Shown here: piece by piece, positions 35,141 through 35,199 of the stretch
Numbering within the stretch: the first letter of the stretch is position 1
Layout of the letters: each line of letters starts with the position of its first letter
Origin: Gemmatales bacterium
Lineage (GTDB): Bacteria > Planctomycetota > Planctomycetia > Gemmatales > HRBIN36
Direction: 5' to 3'
Assembly (NCBI GenBank): GCA_025055835.1
Contig: JANWWR010000078.1
Location: 1-35,199, forward strand
Length of the DNA: 35,199 nt
Program-made: the position numbers and the translations under genes
Notes under the pieces: generated by a model
Database searches by the model: none
Told to the model about the DNA's origin: nothing
Seen by the model: the letters and a program-made list of their open reading frames with translations, nothing else

Positions 35141-35199
35141 ATGAATCTGTGGCGATGGCTCTTGGGCGTAGATGCTCCATCGAATGCCTATCCGGTCGG
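35141..35199 (+). CDS. Start of a further gene in the MoxR/BatA operon (partial)
   Basis: Nineteen codons are visible before the window ends, beginning MNLWRWLLGVDAPSNAYPV. The ATG has GAGGA about 8 nt upstream and lies 48 bp after the BatA-type stop on the same strand. In related planctomycete clusters another membrane or VWA protein follows here; identity cannot be told from this fragment. Confidence 0.6.
   Translation, partial: MNLWRWLLGVDAPSNAYPV

Overview
The window reads as chromosomal DNA of a planctomycete, most likely from the Gemmata side of the phylum. The base composition is GC-rich. Two PQQ-type beta-propeller proteins are present, one with the WPQWLGPNRDG N-terminus common in this phylum. 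There is a very large secreted PVC-type CxxCH cytochrome protein, a MoxR/DUF58/BatA cluster, and short GAGCGG...GTCA palindromes. The assignment rests on gene content and family resemblance; no database search was made.

Layout. 1-6.2 kb (minus): one co-directional block running thiolase, a 111-aa orphan, methylmalonyl-CoA mutase catalytic subunit, separate B12-binding subunit, MeaB chaperone GTPase, then a secreted beta-propeller protein. A good promoter lies upstream of the thiolase. Together these fit acyl-CoA/propionyl-CoA carbon flow with a self-repairing B12 mutase. 6.25-9.0 kb (plus): an ABC-2 type ATPase and permease with overlapping stop/start, then a TPR protein with its own likely promoter. 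9.0-18.1 kb: genes on alternating strands, namely a secreted alpha/beta hydrolase, DAHP synthase (aroF), a second PQQ-type protein, a family 2 glycosyltransferase, an M1-type metallopeptidase joined to an outer-membrane beta-barrel, and a short-chain polyprenyl diphosphate synthase. 18.1-23.2 kb (minus): the CxxCH protein, a lone type II secretion F-type membrane protein, and a SIMPL-domain protein with a strong terminator. 23.3-28.5 kb (minus): the conserved trio PrkA kinase / DUF444 VWA protein / SpoVR, with a fourth, unrecognised 154-aa gene overlapping the end of spoVR.

28.5-30.6 kb is non-coding and mosaic. It holds a frameshifted C-terminal remnant of an ISAs1-type transposase, a tRNA-Asp with a plausible promoter, and a cluster of short palindromic repeats. 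30.6-35.2 kb (plus): MoxR ATPase, DUF58 protein, a BatA-type VWA membrane protein, and the first 19 codons of the next gene.

The observation most worth following is a family of short hairpin elements with a shared frame (CGAGCGG, a variable left arm, a GTCA-like loop, a matching right arm, then CGGT or CGTG). It occurs between genes and also inside two genes without breaking them. Three of the sites carry extra upstream half-units, mostly at exactly 24-bp spacing, so that left arms are amplified and only the last unit is closed into a hairpin. The second is the single-chain fusion of an M1 peptidase with an Omp85-like barrel.
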